A stretch of 64,000 bases of DNA from JBGLNJ01 sp034434835 (GTDB lineage: Bacteria > Chloroflexota > Anaerolineae > Fen-1058): positions 1 through 64,000 of the forward strand of contig DAOTXX010000076.1 in NCBI GenBank assembly GCA_034434835.1, written 5' to 3'. A program made the translations under genes and the position numbers. This document shows, piece by piece, positions 45,689 through 54,118 of the stretch. The notes below the pieces were generated by a model that worked only from the letters and a program-made list of their open reading frames with translations, did no database searches and was not told the DNA's origin. Numbering within the stretch: position 1 is the stretch's first letter; each line of letters begins with the position of its first letter.

Positions 45689-46149
45689 ACGACAAAACTA
45701 TCTCTCAAGAGTACGCGAACGACCTCATCTTTGAGCTTGAAAAAGCCTTTTGGGATGAACGCGGCAAAGGCGCGCGCTTTCGAGTGACGACGGTGGGGCG
45801 CGAGTTTTTCAAGGCCGAGTGTCTGCCCCGTCTCCAGTCCACCGAGATTGAGGACATGATTCGCGCGGTAGAGGGCGCGCTGAAGGACAAGGGCATTGTG
45901 AGCCGGGTATCTGCCACGCGCGATGGCCGCTTGCTGCGCGTGTGCATCGAAGGCTGCATGCACCGGTCAGTGGAAGATAGATTGGTGGCGCAAGAGACCA
46001 AGCCGTTCACCTGCGTGCCGGCCAATCTGATCGTGTTGGCGGTTGAAGAAAAACTGGATCGCCCGGCTGAGCTGGCCGAGATCAAGCTGGAAGATGGCGT
46101 TTGCCAGGTCCTGATCGTCCTGTTCGATCAGCGGCCTGTTCTCGTCTAG
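45685..46149 (+). CDS. unknown 154-residue protein with conserved-looking cysteines
   Basis: I do not recognise the family. The protein is soluble, with an amphipathic N-terminal half (EYANDLIFELEKAFWDERGK) and several cysteines: AECLPRL, RVCIEGCMHRS (C-x3-C-x-H), FTCVPANL and GVCQVL. That spacing could bind a metal or a cofactor. ATG 45685 overlaps the nitroreductase stop (ATGA), and the CoA-transferase gene begins 9 bases after its stop. Tight coupling suggests a partner of the flanking enzymes. The longer frame from 45655 is rejected. Confidence 0.75.
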   Translation: MNDKTISQEYANDLIFELEKAFWDERGKGARFRVTTVGREFFKAECLPRLQSTEIEDMIRAVEGALKDKGIVSRVSATRDGRLLRVCIEGCMHRSVEDRLVAQETKPFTCVPANLIVLAVEEKLDRPAELAEIKLEDGVCQVLIVLFDQRPVLV

Positions 46150-46158
46150 GAGGTGCGC

Positions 46159-47058
46159 ATGAGCAAGGTGTGCACTCTGGCCGAGGCGGTAGCTTCGGTT
46201 CCCTCTGGCGCGCACGTGGCCCTGTCGGGGTTTGCGACGGCGCGCTGCACGATGGCGTTTGCTCATGAGGTCATCCGCCAAAAGATAACCAAGCTGACCG
46301 TTTCGCAGTGCGTTGGCGCGATGGATGCCGACATACTGGTCGGAGCGGGCGCCGTAGAACGCATCATCTATGGCGGCGGCTCACGCGGCCGCTCTGGGCC
46401 GCACTCGTGCCTGAATCGAGGCATCGAACAAGGAACGCTGAAAACGGAAGAATTCAGCAGCCTCTCGCTGACCTTTCGCTACCTGGCAGGCTCGCTCGGC
46501 CTGCCTTTCATCCCGATCCGTTCTCTGAATGGCTCCGATATTCTCAAGCAGTTGCAGCAAGTAACCCCGCCCGTGGTCAGCACCCTGAAGGATCCTTTCA
46601 CGGGTGAAGAGTGGCTTGTGCTAAAGGCGCTGGTGCCGGATGTGTCTGTTGTGCAAGTGCAAGTTGCCGATGAGGAGGGGAATGCCTGGATTCTGGGGCC
46701 GCGTTGGGACAACGTGGAACAGTCCAGGGCGAGCCAGCGAACGATTGTCATTACTGAGCGGCTTGTGTCTACGGAAACGATCCGCCAATACCCGGAACGG
46801 ACCGTGATTCCAGGGTTCAGGGTTTCACATGTGGTTCACTTGCCTTTCTCGGCACATCCATCTTCCGTGTATGGTGTGTATGATTTTGACCGGGGACATA
46901 TCAAAAAGTATGCTGAGGCTTCCAAGACACCTGAGGGCCTTCAAGAATATCTGGATCAGTACGTGTATGGCGTGCAAGATCATTGGGGCTACCTTGAAGC
47001 CGTGGGCGGCATGAAGCATCTCAATCGTTTGTTGGCTGATCCGCTTTTGGGGTATTGA
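46159..47058 (+). CDS. CoA-transferase family I, subunit A (GctA-like)
   Basis: 299 residues from ATG 46159, with AGGAGG 6 bases before. It shows the glutaconate-CoA-transferase subunit A pattern: SGAHVALSGFATARCTMAFAHE near the start, GAVERIIYGGGSRGRSGPH, FSSLSLTFRYLAGSLGLPFIP and GEEWLVLKALVPDVSVVQVQVADEEGNAWI. Subunit A contributes to the CoA-binding cleft; the catalytic residue is on subunit B, encoded next. The acid substrate is unknown. Confidence 0.88.
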   Translation: MSKVCTLAEAVASVPSGAHVALSGFATARCTMAFAHEVIRQKITKLTVSQCVGAMDADILVGAGAVERIIYGGGSRGRSGPHSCLNRGIEQGTLKTEEFSSLSLTFRYLAGSLGLPFIPIRSLNGSDILKQLQQVTPPVVSTLKDPFTGEEWLVLKALVPDVSVVQVQVADEEGNAWILGPRWDNVEQSRASQRTIVITERLVSTETIRQYPERTVIPGFRVSHVVHLPFSAHPSSVYGVYDFDRGHIKKYAEASKTPEGLQEYLDQYVYGVQDHWGYLEAVGGMKHLNRLLADPLLGY

Positions 47059-47091
47059 TGCGCCACGACAAGGCGCGTGAGGAGAAGGACG

Positions 47092-47868
47092 ATGACATCA
47101 GGCATTGAATATGCTCCTTATGAGTTGATGGTCGCCGCAGGCGCTCGTGAGCTCAAAGATGGCGAGATCGTGGTTGTGGGGCTTGGTCTGCCGGTGATTG
47201 CCACATTTCTTGCTCAACGTACTCATGCCCCCCACATCACGATCCTGTTTGAATTGGGCGTGGTTGATCCAGAGCCTCTTGAAGTAGGAGTAGACGGTCT
47301 CTCCGATCCCAGGATCTGGTATCGGGCCAAAATCCATTCCAGTTTTGCAGACATGTTAGGTTCAGTTTTACACAGAGGGATTGTAGATGTGGGATTTCTG
47401 GGGGGGCTTGAAATTGATACGCATGGCAACCTGAACACGACCTTGTTAGGCGATCCGAAGGGCAGGTTCCGCCGCTTTACGGGCAGCGGTGGCGGCAATG
47501 ACGTCGCCTCGAATGCCAGACGCACCGTCATTCTCATTCGCCACGAGGCAAGAAAGCTGAGGGAGGCCGTATCGTTCATCACGAGTCCCGGGTATTTGGG
47601 AGGATATGATGAGCGACAGCGCGCAGGCTTGCGCGGAGGCCCCAGCCGCGTGATCACCGATAAGGCAGTGTTTGGCTTTGATCCGGTCAGTAAACGGATG
47701 AAGCTCGAGTCCATCCATCCCAATACGACACTGGACGACGTTCTTTCGAATATGTCTTTCCGACCCATTGTTCCCGACCATGTACCCTTTACCGAGCCGC
47801 CGACTGCAGAGCAGGTTCGATTGATACAAGAAGAGATCGATCCGACAAGAGCATACGAGGGTAGTTAA
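47092..47868 (+). CDS. CoA-transferase family I, subunit B (GctB-like)
   Basis: 258 residues from ATG 47092. The motif ITILFELGVVDPEP places a glutamate at residue 54, the position of the catalytic Glu of glutaconate CoA-transferase subunit B that forms the thioester intermediate. GGLEIDTHGNLNTTLLGDPKGRFRRFTGSGGGNDVAS is the conserved substrate and CoA loop. Having that Glu argues for a real transferase rather than a hydrolase of the IpdAB kind. The pair may move CoA between acetyl- or succinyl-CoA and the acid handled by this operon. Confidence 0.86.
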   Translation: MTSGIEYAPYELMVAAGARELKDGEIVVVGLGLPVIATFLAQRTHAPHITILFELGVVDPEPLEVGVDGLSDPRIWYRAKIHSSFADMLGSVLHRGIVDVGFLGGLEIDTHGNLNTTLLGDPKGRFRRFTGSGGGNDVASNARRTVILIRHEARKLREAVSFITSPGYLGGYDERQRAGLRGGPSRVITDKAVFGFDPVSKRMKLESIHPNTTLDDVLSNMSFRPIVPDHVPFTEPPTAEQVRLIQEEIDPTRAYEGS

Positions 47869-47903
47869 CAAGAACATGTTGGGTTGCTACTGGGAGAAAG
47901 ATT

Positions 47904-48149
47904 ATGCCGTACGTTGTGACCGACAAGTGTATCCTGTGTGGAGCGTGTGTGTCGGGGTGTGAAAGTGGGGCGATCACCGAAGGTGAAACGCAATCGCACA
48001 TTGACATCAATATCTGCATCGAGTGCGGCACCTGTGAGCGCAATTGCCCGTCCGATGCCATCATCTATGTGGATGAGGCTGAGGCGGCCGCCATCCTTGC
48101 GACGCAGGCAGCGAAAAAATCGGAAGGAGGTGCAACGTATCAAGATTAG
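47904..48149 (+). CDS. 2[4Fe-4S] ferredoxin
   Basis: 81 residues. Two cluster motifs are seen: CILCGACVSGCESGA (C-x2-C-x2-C-x3-C) and CIECGTCERNCPSDA. The product is a small low-potential electron carrier with about 20 extra C-terminal residues. It follows the CoA-transferase genes and could supply electrons to the nitroreductase-like enzyme or to an enzyme elsewhere. The first cluster lacks the usual Pro after its last Cys (GCESG), which may alter its potential. Confidence 0.92.
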   Translation: MPYVVTDKCILCGACVSGCESGAITEGETQSHIDINICIECGTCERNCPSDAIIYVDEAEAAAILATQAAKKSEGGATYQD

Positions 48150-48237
48150 CTCTCGCCCTGTCGAAACTCAGCCTGTATACTTGCATCACAGTGAAATCTG
48201 CCACCATCGTATGGTTACACAGCAAAGGAGACCAACC

Positions 48238-49428
48238 ATGAACAAGACGTTCGCACCCATTATGGCGCTTGTTCTGACAACATCTATCGTCGCGCTAGCG
48301 GCGTGCGCAGCGCCTACTGCAGCGCCCACGCAAGCGCCAGCGGCTGCGCCTACCAAAGCGCCCGCCCCAGCGCAAAAGGCGACAATTGCCGTCTGTTTGC
48401 CCGCGCTGGACAATCCCTTGATGCTTGCACTGCGGGATGCTTTTGTCAATACGTTCAAAGACAAGTATAACGTCGAAGTTGCCAGCGCCGAGGGCAATCC
48501 GAATACACAGGCCACCCAGGTGGAAAACTATACCGCCATGAAGGTCAAGTTCATGTTTGTCATGGCTGTCGAGGCCACCAGCTTGCTGCCTCGCCTGGAA
48601 AAGGCCCGTGCCGCCGGAATCCTGGTCATGGTCGCTGGCGGCGAGCCGGGCAAATCGGGGCGTGATGCCGTCATGAAGATTGACCAGTTCCTGGCGGGCG
48701 AGTATGCTGCCTTGCTGGCCAAGAACTGGGTGGAGAAAACCTATCCGGGTGCCGCCGCAGGCTCGATCGAAACAGCCATCTTTCTCTCAACGCTCAATCC
48801 AGAAGCTGTGGAGCGTTCCAATGGACTACTGATGATCAAGGAGCCTTACCTAAAGAATGCCGCGGGTGAGTACATTGATGCCTCTGGCGCTCCCATTTCG
48901 GACGCGAAGGGGAACTATTTGCCGGGCAAGTCCGAATCGAACCGAGTTCCGAACCCTGTATACTGCCCGGCCGTTAAGGTCGTGCAAACCCCAACAGCCG
49001 AAATGTTCCAGGCCGGCCAGACCGCCATGCAAAACATTCTGACAACCAATCCCAATGTGAAACTCGTGATTGCCTACGCTTCCGACGGCGGTGTCGGCGC
49101 CTCCAAGGCGATCATGGACGAGTACGCCAAAGGAGCCACCAGCGTCATCAAGGACCTGAGCAAAGTCGCGGTCTTTGGAGTTGGCATGTTCGGTCCTGAA
49201 GGGGATGCGATTGTCGAGTCTGCCCAGGGCAAGGGGGTCTTTCGCGGCGCGGTCGCCTTTGGCGGCGGCGATTTGCCTGGAACCACGGTCGGCATTGCGA
49301 CCAAGATGCTCAGCGGTGAGAAATATCCAGAGGTCACTTGGGATCCGCTCGCGCTGGCGACCGTCGTGGACGGCAAGCTGAATGTAAAGCCGGTCGCTAA
49401 CTCGGGTGTGATCAGCGGCACGCCGTAA
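48238..49428 (+). CDS. sugar-type ABC substrate-binding lipoprotein (Peripl_BP_4)
   Basis: 396 residues from ATG 48238; the frame is open from 47938 but that part is out of frame with the ferredoxin and not coding. The signal peptide ends ALAAC (Cys23), followed by an Ala/Pro/Thr linker. The mature part resembles ribose/galactose-binding proteins: IAVCLPALDNPLMLALRDAF and the C-terminal LVIAYASDGGVGASKAI. An insertion of about 40 residues near 215-255 (KNAAGEYIDASGAPISDAKG) is unusual. It delivers ligand to the ATPase and permease encoded next. Confidence 0.9.
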   Translation: MNKTFAPIMALVLTTSIVALAACAAPTAAPTQAPAAAPTKAPAPAQKATIAVCLPALDNPLMLALRDAFVNTFKDKYNVEVASAEGNPNTQATQVENYTAMKVKFMFVMAVEATSLLPRLEKARAAGILVMVAGGEPGKSGRDAVMKIDQFLAGEYAALLAKNWVEKTYPGAAAGSIETAIFLSTLNPEAVERSNGLLMIKEPYLKNAAGEYIDASGAPISDAKGNYLPGKSESNRVPNPVYCPAVKVVQTPTAEMFQAGQTAMQNILTTNPNVKLVIAYASDGGVGASKAIMDEYAKGATSVIKDLSKVAVFGVGMFGPEGDAIVESAQGKGVFRGAVAFGGGDLPGTTVGIATKMLSGEKYPEVTWDPLALATVVDGKLNVKPVANSGVISGTP

Positions 49429-49576
49429 TGCTCCAAAACAAACTCACCACCTTTCCTCCTGGAGAGAATTATCCGCGATTGTGCGACGACAACGCGGGCA
49501 CATCCGTCAGGGGTGGCCGGGGCAACTGCCCCGGCCATTCCCAATCTATCAGATTCCTTGTGCAATGGGTTGGGGC

Positions 49577-50365
49577 ATGAATGTAGAATACCTCGTTGAG
49601 ATGAAAGGCATCTGTAAGCGTTTCGGCGGTGTAGATGCTCTCAGAAACGTAGACCTGGAACTGAGGCGCGGCGAGATCATGGGGATCGTCGGTGACAATG
49701 GCGCTGGCAAGTCCACACTGATGAAGATCCTCTCAGGGGCTTACCTGGCGGACGAGGGCGAGATTTGGATCGAAGGGGAAAAAGCGCACATTCGGAATCC
49801 CCAAGATGCCCTCAACCTGGGTATTAGCATGATCTACCAGGACCTGGCCTTGTTCAACAACCTGGACGTAGCCAGGAATATCTTTATCGGTCACGAATGT
49901 GCTCGCGGGCCATTCAAGGTGCTGCTGGATAAGAAGAGCATGTACAAGAAGACGGCAGAGTTGATCCGGGAGCTGCGTGTTGATATCAAATCACCCCAAC
50001 TCAATGTTGCGCGAATGTCCGGCGGTCAGCGTCAGATGGTGGCCTGCGCCCGCGCCATTGCCTTCCAGTCCAAGATACTGATCATGGATGAGCCTACAGC
50101 GGCCCTGGGCGTGACAGAGGCTAACAAACTGCTCAGCCTGATCCGCGACCTGCGAGACAGGGGGCTGGGCATCTTGCTCATCACCCAGCGCATCCCGGAC
50201 GTCTTGGCGATTGCCGACCGTGTATTCGTCTTGAAAGGCGGGCAACGGCAGGACGTTCTGGAAGTAGGCAAGGTGACCCTTGACGATGTGGTGACGATGA
50301 TCGTCAGGGGCAAGGATCGCAACGGGACGCAAGCTCCGGATATGCAGTATCGGTCTTTCGGATGA
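49577..50365 (+). CDS. sugar-type ABC importer ATPase, single-domain (FrcA-like)
   Basis: 262 residues. Walker A IVGDNGAGKSTLMK, signature MSGGQRQMVACAR, Walker B ILIMDEPTAALGV, switch replaced by LLITQRIPDVLAIAD, where the usual switch His is Gln. It has one nucleotide-binding domain, whereas RbsA/XylG types have two, so it would act as a homodimer. ATG 49577 is chosen; ATG 49565 is also in frame and neither has a strong RBS. It overlaps the permease start (ATGA). Confidence 0.88.
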   Translation: MNVEYLVEMKGICKRFGGVDALRNVDLELRRGEIMGIVGDNGAGKSTLMKILSGAYLADEGEIWIEGEKAHIRNPQDALNLGISMIYQDLALFNNLDVARNIFIGHECARGPFKVLLDKKSMYKKTAELIRELRVDIKSPQLNVARMSGGQRQMVACARAIAFQSKILIMDEPTAALGVTEANKLLSLIRDLRDRGLGILLITQRIPDVLAIADRVFVLKGGQRQDVLEVGKVTLDDVVTMIVRGKDRNGTQAPDMQYRSFG

Positions 50366-51336
50366 ATCCAATGTCCAGAATCAATTTGAGCAGCCTGCAA
50401 CGATACACCATCATGTTCGTCCTCCTGGCGCTAATGGCTCTCTTTGCGCTGGCAAGCCCCTACTTTCTGACGCTGCGCAACCTCACGAATATCATCACCC
50501 AGAACACCTACTTTGTCATCGTTGCCGTGGGCCTGTCGTTCGTGATGATCGGGGGCGGCATTGACCTCTCGGTCGGGTATCAGATGTCTCTGGTCGGCGT
50601 CGTCACAGCGATGTTGATGGTCGTCTATCAACTGCCGGTCTGGCTGGCCGTCATGGTTGGACTGTTGCTTGGCACTTGCCTGGGGCTGATCAACGGCCTG
50701 ATCGTAACTCGGATCAAGGTCTTTCCCTTGATTGCCACGCTGGCAACCAGCGTGATTTTCCAGGGGATTTCGTACATGCTCAGCCAGTCCAAGACCTACC
50801 GGAACTATCCAGAGGAATTTCTCTTTATCGCCAAGGGGATGGTGCTGGGGATTCCATTCGATGTTTTCCTTGCCTTGGTCATCGTCGTCCTGGCGAGCCT
50901 TGTCTACTATGAGACGATCTTTGGGTTGAGGCTTATCGGATTGGGCGGAAATGAGGAAGCGTCCAGGTTGGCCGGCATCAACACGCGCGCGATCAAGATC
51001 GCCACTTATACGATCTGTGGGTTTCTGGTTGCTGTTGGCACCATGGTCATGATCGCCAAAGCCAACACGACCCACTCTTCCTTCGGGCCTGGCACCGAGT
51101 TCACGGCCTTGACTGCGGCGATCCTTGGTGGGGTCAGCTTCATGGGCGGGGAAGGCAATGTGCCGGCGCTGGTCGCGGGTGTGTTTATCCTGGCAGTCTT
51201 GGGGAATGGGATGCAGCTGGCCGGTTGGGGAACTTATGCCCAATTCATTGTCAGAGGGGTGATTCTCCTCGGAGCTGTAGCGTTTGATGAATACCAGCGC
51301 AGCGCAAAACGTTCCAAGCCAAAAGGCAAAAGCTGA
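50362..51336 (+). CDS. sugar-type ABC importer permease (RbsC-like)
   Basis: 324 residues and 8-10 membrane helices. It carries VGLSFVMIGGGIDLSVGYQMSLVGV, the RbsC/XylH hallmark of the ligand channel, and GLRLIGLGGNEEASRLAGIN, the coupling segment. The start overlaps the ATPase stop by 4 bases. The esterase gene starts 40 bases after its stop. Confidence 0.92.
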   Translation: MNPMSRINLSSLQRYTIMFVLLALMALFALASPYFLTLRNLTNIITQNTYFVIVAVGLSFVMIGGGIDLSVGYQMSLVGVVTAMLMVVYQLPVWLAVMVGLLLGTCLGLINGLIVTRIKVFPLIATLATSVIFQGISYMLSQSKTYRNYPEEFLFIAKGMVLGIPFDVFLALVIVVLASLVYYETIFGLRLIGLGGNEEASRLAGINTRAIKIATYTICGFLVAVGTMVMIAKANTTHSSFGPGTEFTALTAAILGGVSFMGGEGNVPALVAGVFILAVLGNGMQLAGWGTYAQFIVRGVILLGAVAFDEYQRSAKRSKPKGKS

Positions 51337-51376
51337 AACGGCAAAAATCGCTGGCGAGCAACTGAAAGGACAAAGC

Positions 51377-52312
51377 ATGGACAGAGATCCCAAGATGGGG
51401 ATGCGCCCCGAGTTTGGGCCTGGGCCAGGAGACCCTACGGAGGGAGATCCATTCCAGATTCCTGATGCCGACATCTCACACATCCGCCGGAAATGGCTCG
51501 ATCTGCCGTATGCCCCCATCTCTCCGGCGCAAAAGCTTGACCTCTACTTGCCCGCAGAAGGGGACGGGCCGTTCCCGATCGTGTTGCATATCCATGGAGG
51601 CGCGTTCGCCATCGGGGATAAGCGCGACATTCACCTCACGCCCTACTTGCAGGGACTGGAACGCGGGTATGCGGTGGTGAGCGTGAATTATCGCTTGAGC
51701 GGTGAAGCGATCTTTCCGGCCGGGCTGCAAGACATCAAGGCCGCCATCCGATGGCTGAGAGCGAACAGCGCGCGCTATCATCTTGATGGAAACAGAATAG
51801 CGGCTTGCGGCGGCTCGGCTGGTGGCTATTATGCTGCGATGGTCTGCCTCACCGCCAACATACCTGAGCTGGATGATTTGAGCCTGGGCAATCCCGAGCA
51901 TCCGTGCCATGTCCAGGCGGTCGTGGACTGGTTTGGGCCAACGGATTTTCTCAAGATGGATGAACAACTGGCCGAAAGTGGCTTTGAGCCTGGTGATCAC
52001 AGCGAAGCCGATTCCCCTGAATCGAGGTATCTGGGAGCCAAAATCACCGAAATCCCGGAAAAGGTGCGCCTCGCCAACCCGATGACCTACATTCATGCCA
52101 ATATGCCCCCCATTTTGATCCAGCACGGACGGATAGACAACCTAGTGCCTGTGCAGCAATCCATCTGTTTTGTCCAGGAATTGGAAAAACGGGTCAGTCA
52201 TGATCGGTTTGAATTTGATATTCTTGAGAACGCCGGCCATGGCGACCCGTTGTTCGAGTCAGAAGACAACATGAACCGGGTCTTTCGGTTTTTGGATCGC
52301 CATCTCAAGTAA
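51377..52312 (+). CDS. alpha/beta hydrolase esterase, HSL/BD-FAE type, tandem copy 1
   Basis: 311 residues from ATG 51377 (AAAGGA upstream; the longer frame overlaps the permease gene and is rejected). The oxyanion motif HIHGGAFAIGD is at 71-81, the nucleophile in GGSAGG (Ser147), and the catalytic His in NAGHGDPLF near the C-terminus. No signal peptide. It is very similar to the next gene along its entire length (SPAQKLDLYLPAEGDGPFP against SPAQKLDIYLPDEGDGPFP), so the pair is a tandem duplication. It probably hydrolyses imported esters. Confidence 0.9.
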   Translation: MDRDPKMGMRPEFGPGPGDPTEGDPFQIPDADISHIRRKWLDLPYAPISPAQKLDLYLPAEGDGPFPIVLHIHGGAFAIGDKRDIHLTPYLQGLERGYAVVSVNYRLSGEAIFPAGLQDIKAAIRWLRANSARYHLDGNRIAACGGSAGGYYAAMVCLTANIPELDDLSLGNPEHPCHVQAVVDWFGPTDFLKMDEQLAESGFEPGDHSEADSPESRYLGAKITEIPEKVRLANPMTYIHANMPPILIQHGRIDNLVPVQQSICFVQELEKRVSHDRFEFDILENAGHGDPLFESEDNMNRVFRFLDRHLK

Positions 52313-52339
52313 ACCTTGCGAAGGTCATTTGCAAAGGTT
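52312..52339. repeat. AACCTTGCGAAGGT repeat, degenerate copy
   Basis: The 14-base arm AACCTTGCGAAGGT, identical to that at 16848-16861, starts at the last base of the esterase stop codon. The second arm (GCAAAGGTT) is decayed, so only a weak hairpin forms. Confidence 0.55.
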
Positions 52340-52445
52340 TTCCCCCATAGTCAATCTAAAGAGGTGCCCTTGGCTTGCGCTTGTGGGCCGGGGAATACCT
52401 GTGGCCTGAACAAAGGCGTGAGATCCCTTTTCGTTGGGAGTAGAC

Positions 52446-53372
52446 ATGACTGTTCACGACCAGCCTGTGCCTGATCGCCGTTATGCTATCAGCGACTTGC
52501 CGCCGCGCGCCAACACCGATCACATCAAGAGAAAATTCATTGACGTTCCGTATGCGTCCACGTCGCCGGCGCAAAAGCTGGACATTTATTTGCCGGATGA
52601 AGGGGACGGTCCTTTTCCTGTCATCGTGTCCATTCACGGCGGCGCGTTCATGGGCTGTGACAAGGCCGACATGCAAGTGACGCCCATGCTGGAGGGATTG
52701 AAGCGGGGCTATGCCGTCGTCGCCATCAACTATCGCCTGAGCGGCGAAGCGAAATTCCCGGCGCTAGTGCAGGATGTCAAGGCTGCCATCCGCTGGATAC
52801 GGGCCAACGCGCCGCGCTATGGCTTTGATCCGAGCCGGATCGCCGCGTGGGGCGGCTCGGCTGGAGGCTATCTGGCGACGATGCTGGGCGTGTCCGCGCA
52901 TGTTTCAGAACTGCAAGACCCGAGTCTGGGCAACGCGGATCAGCCGTGCCATGTGCAGGCGGTGGTCACCTGGTTCGGGCCGACAGATTTTCTCAAGATG
53001 GATGAGTACTTGATCGAGCGCGGACTGACTCCGCTGCCGGGACAGGAGCACAACTCTGCCGATTCACCCGAGTCGCTGCTGCTTGGCGAAAAAATCACCG
53101 AGGTCCCGGAGCGGGTCAAGGCGGCCAATCCCGAAACCTACATCACGCCAGACGCGCCCCCCTTTTTCATTCAGCACGGTGTGCAGGACCCGGTCGTGCC
53201 AGTTCAAATGTCCATCCACCTGGCGGCGAAATTGGAACAGGCGATTGGCAAGGATAAGGTGAGGCTGGACCTGCTACAGGGTGCCGGACACGCCGACCAG
53301 CAGTTCGAGACGCCGGAGAATGTCACAAAAGTGCTGGACTGGCTCGATCAACATCTGAAGGGTGCGAGATAA
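52446..53372 (+). CDS. alpha/beta hydrolase esterase, HSL/BD-FAE type, tandem copy 2
   Basis: 308 residues from ATG 52446 (GGGAG upstream). Same layout as copy 1: SIHGGAFMGCD near 62-72, GGSAGG with Ser138, QFETPENV after the C-terminal His in GAGHADQ. Conserved blocks such as NYRLSGEAKFP and CHVQAVVTWFGPTDFLKMDE match copy 1 closely. The two differ most in the N-terminal 30 residues and near DHSEADSPE / EHNSADSPE, suggesting different partners or substrates. Confidence 0.9.
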   Translation: MTVHDQPVPDRRYAISDLPPRANTDHIKRKFIDVPYASTSPAQKLDIYLPDEGDGPFPVIVSIHGGAFMGCDKADMQVTPMLEGLKRGYAVVAINYRLSGEAKFPALVQDVKAAIRWIRANAPRYGFDPSRIAAWGGSAGGYLATMLGVSAHVSELQDPSLGNADQPCHVQAVVTWFGPTDFLKMDEYLIERGLTPLPGQEHNSADSPESLLLGEKITEVPERVKAANPETYITPDAPPFFIQHGVQDPVVPVQMSIHLAAKLEQAIGKDKVRLDLLQGAGHADQQFETPENVTKVLDWLDQHLKGAR

Positions 53373-53404
53373 GCGCAGCCAAGAAATTCCAAGCGGGTGA
53401 AGAG

Positions 53405-54118
53405 ATGAGCAAGAACCTTTTGGTCGTCGGGGCGCACTCGGCGGATTTTGTCTGGCGGGCAGCGGGCACGATTGCGGTAACGACCGCCGAAGGCGGCAGC
53501 GCGATGGTGCTGGCACTTTCGTATGGCGAGCGCGGCGAATCGGGCGAGCTGTGGCAAGAGCCGAACCAGACCATCGAGAACGTCAAACACATTCGCCACG
53601 AGGAAGCCGTCGCCGCCGCCTCGGCGGTGGGGGCGACGTTCCGCTGCCTTGACCTGGGCGACTATCCGCTCAACATCACCGACGCGGCTATGCAGCAATT
53701 GGTCGAACTGTTCCGCGATTTGCAGCCGCACATTGTGCTGACACACACGCCCGTTGACCCGTTCAACCCCGATCATCCGGTCGCCAGCCAGGCCGTGCAA
53801 AAAGCGCGACTGCTCGCGTCGGGCGCGGGCGTGTCCAGCGCGTTCCAGCGCATCGTCCCGCCCGATCTGTATTTCTTTGAACCGCACCAGCCCGAGCTAT
53901 CCGAATTTGTGCCCAACACCTTTGTAGACATTACGCCTGTCATGGATCAAAAGATCAAGGCGATGCAGGCCATGCAGGCGCAAAGCTATTTGCAAAGCTA
54001 TTACACCGAGTTGGCCGTGCGGCGAGGCAACCACGCCCGGCGCATCGCGGGGATGGGAGAGGTCAAGTACGCAGAGGCTTTGCAGCGCGCACTTCCCTGG
54101 GTGGTTAAGCACCTATGA
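53405..54118 (+). CDS. PIG-L family hydratase, 4-oxalomesaconate hydratase (GalB)-like
   Basis: 237 residues of the PIG-L/LmbE fold. The usual zinc motif AHPDD is changed to AHSADFVWRAAGTIA (His11, Asp14), the variant I associate with GalB-type 4-oxalomesaconate hydratases rather than deacetylases. The second motif DPFNPDHPVASQAV supplies the HPxH-like ligands. The reaction would be addition of water to 4-oxalomesaconate, giving 4-carboxy-4-hydroxy-2-oxoadipate (CHA). The next gene, overlapping by 4 bases, encodes a CHA aldolase type protein, which strongly supports this over a deacetylase. Confidence 0.78.
   Translation: MSKNLLVVGAHSADFVWRAAGTIAVTTAEGGSAMVLALSYGERGESGELWQEPNQTIENVKHIRHEEAVAAASAVGATFRCLDLGDYPLNITDAAMQQLVELFRDLQPHIVLTHTPVDPFNPDHPVASQAVQKARLLASGAGVSSAFQRIVPPDLYFFEPHQPELSEFVPNTFVDITPVMDQKIKAMQAMQAQSYLQSYYTELAVRRGNHARRIAGMGEVKYAEALQRALPWVVKHL

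Noticed and set aside
46159..47868. IpdAB-type ring hydrolase (steroid catabolism) as the identity of the CoA-transferase pair
   Set aside because: The glutamate expected for a true CoA-transferase is present in subunit B (Glu54) and no other steroid genes are nearby, though this is not excluded.
48118..48135. Shared AAGGAGGTGCAAC between 48122 and 63557 as a repeat family
   Set aside because: Only about 13 bases are shared and they are mostly a Shine-Dalgarno-like string; neither place is followed by a convincing new start.
47938..48237. Upstream extension of the binding-protein frame through the ferredoxin gene
   Set aside because: It would place about 100 Arg/Ser/Pro-rich residues before a perfect lipoprotein signal peptide that has its own RBS and ATG at 48238.
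53405..54118. N-acetylglucosamine deacetylase as the identity of the PIG-L protein
   Set aside because: The AHPDD zinc motif is altered to AHSAD, and the neighbouring aldolase, dioxygenase and tautomerase point to a GalB-like hydratase.
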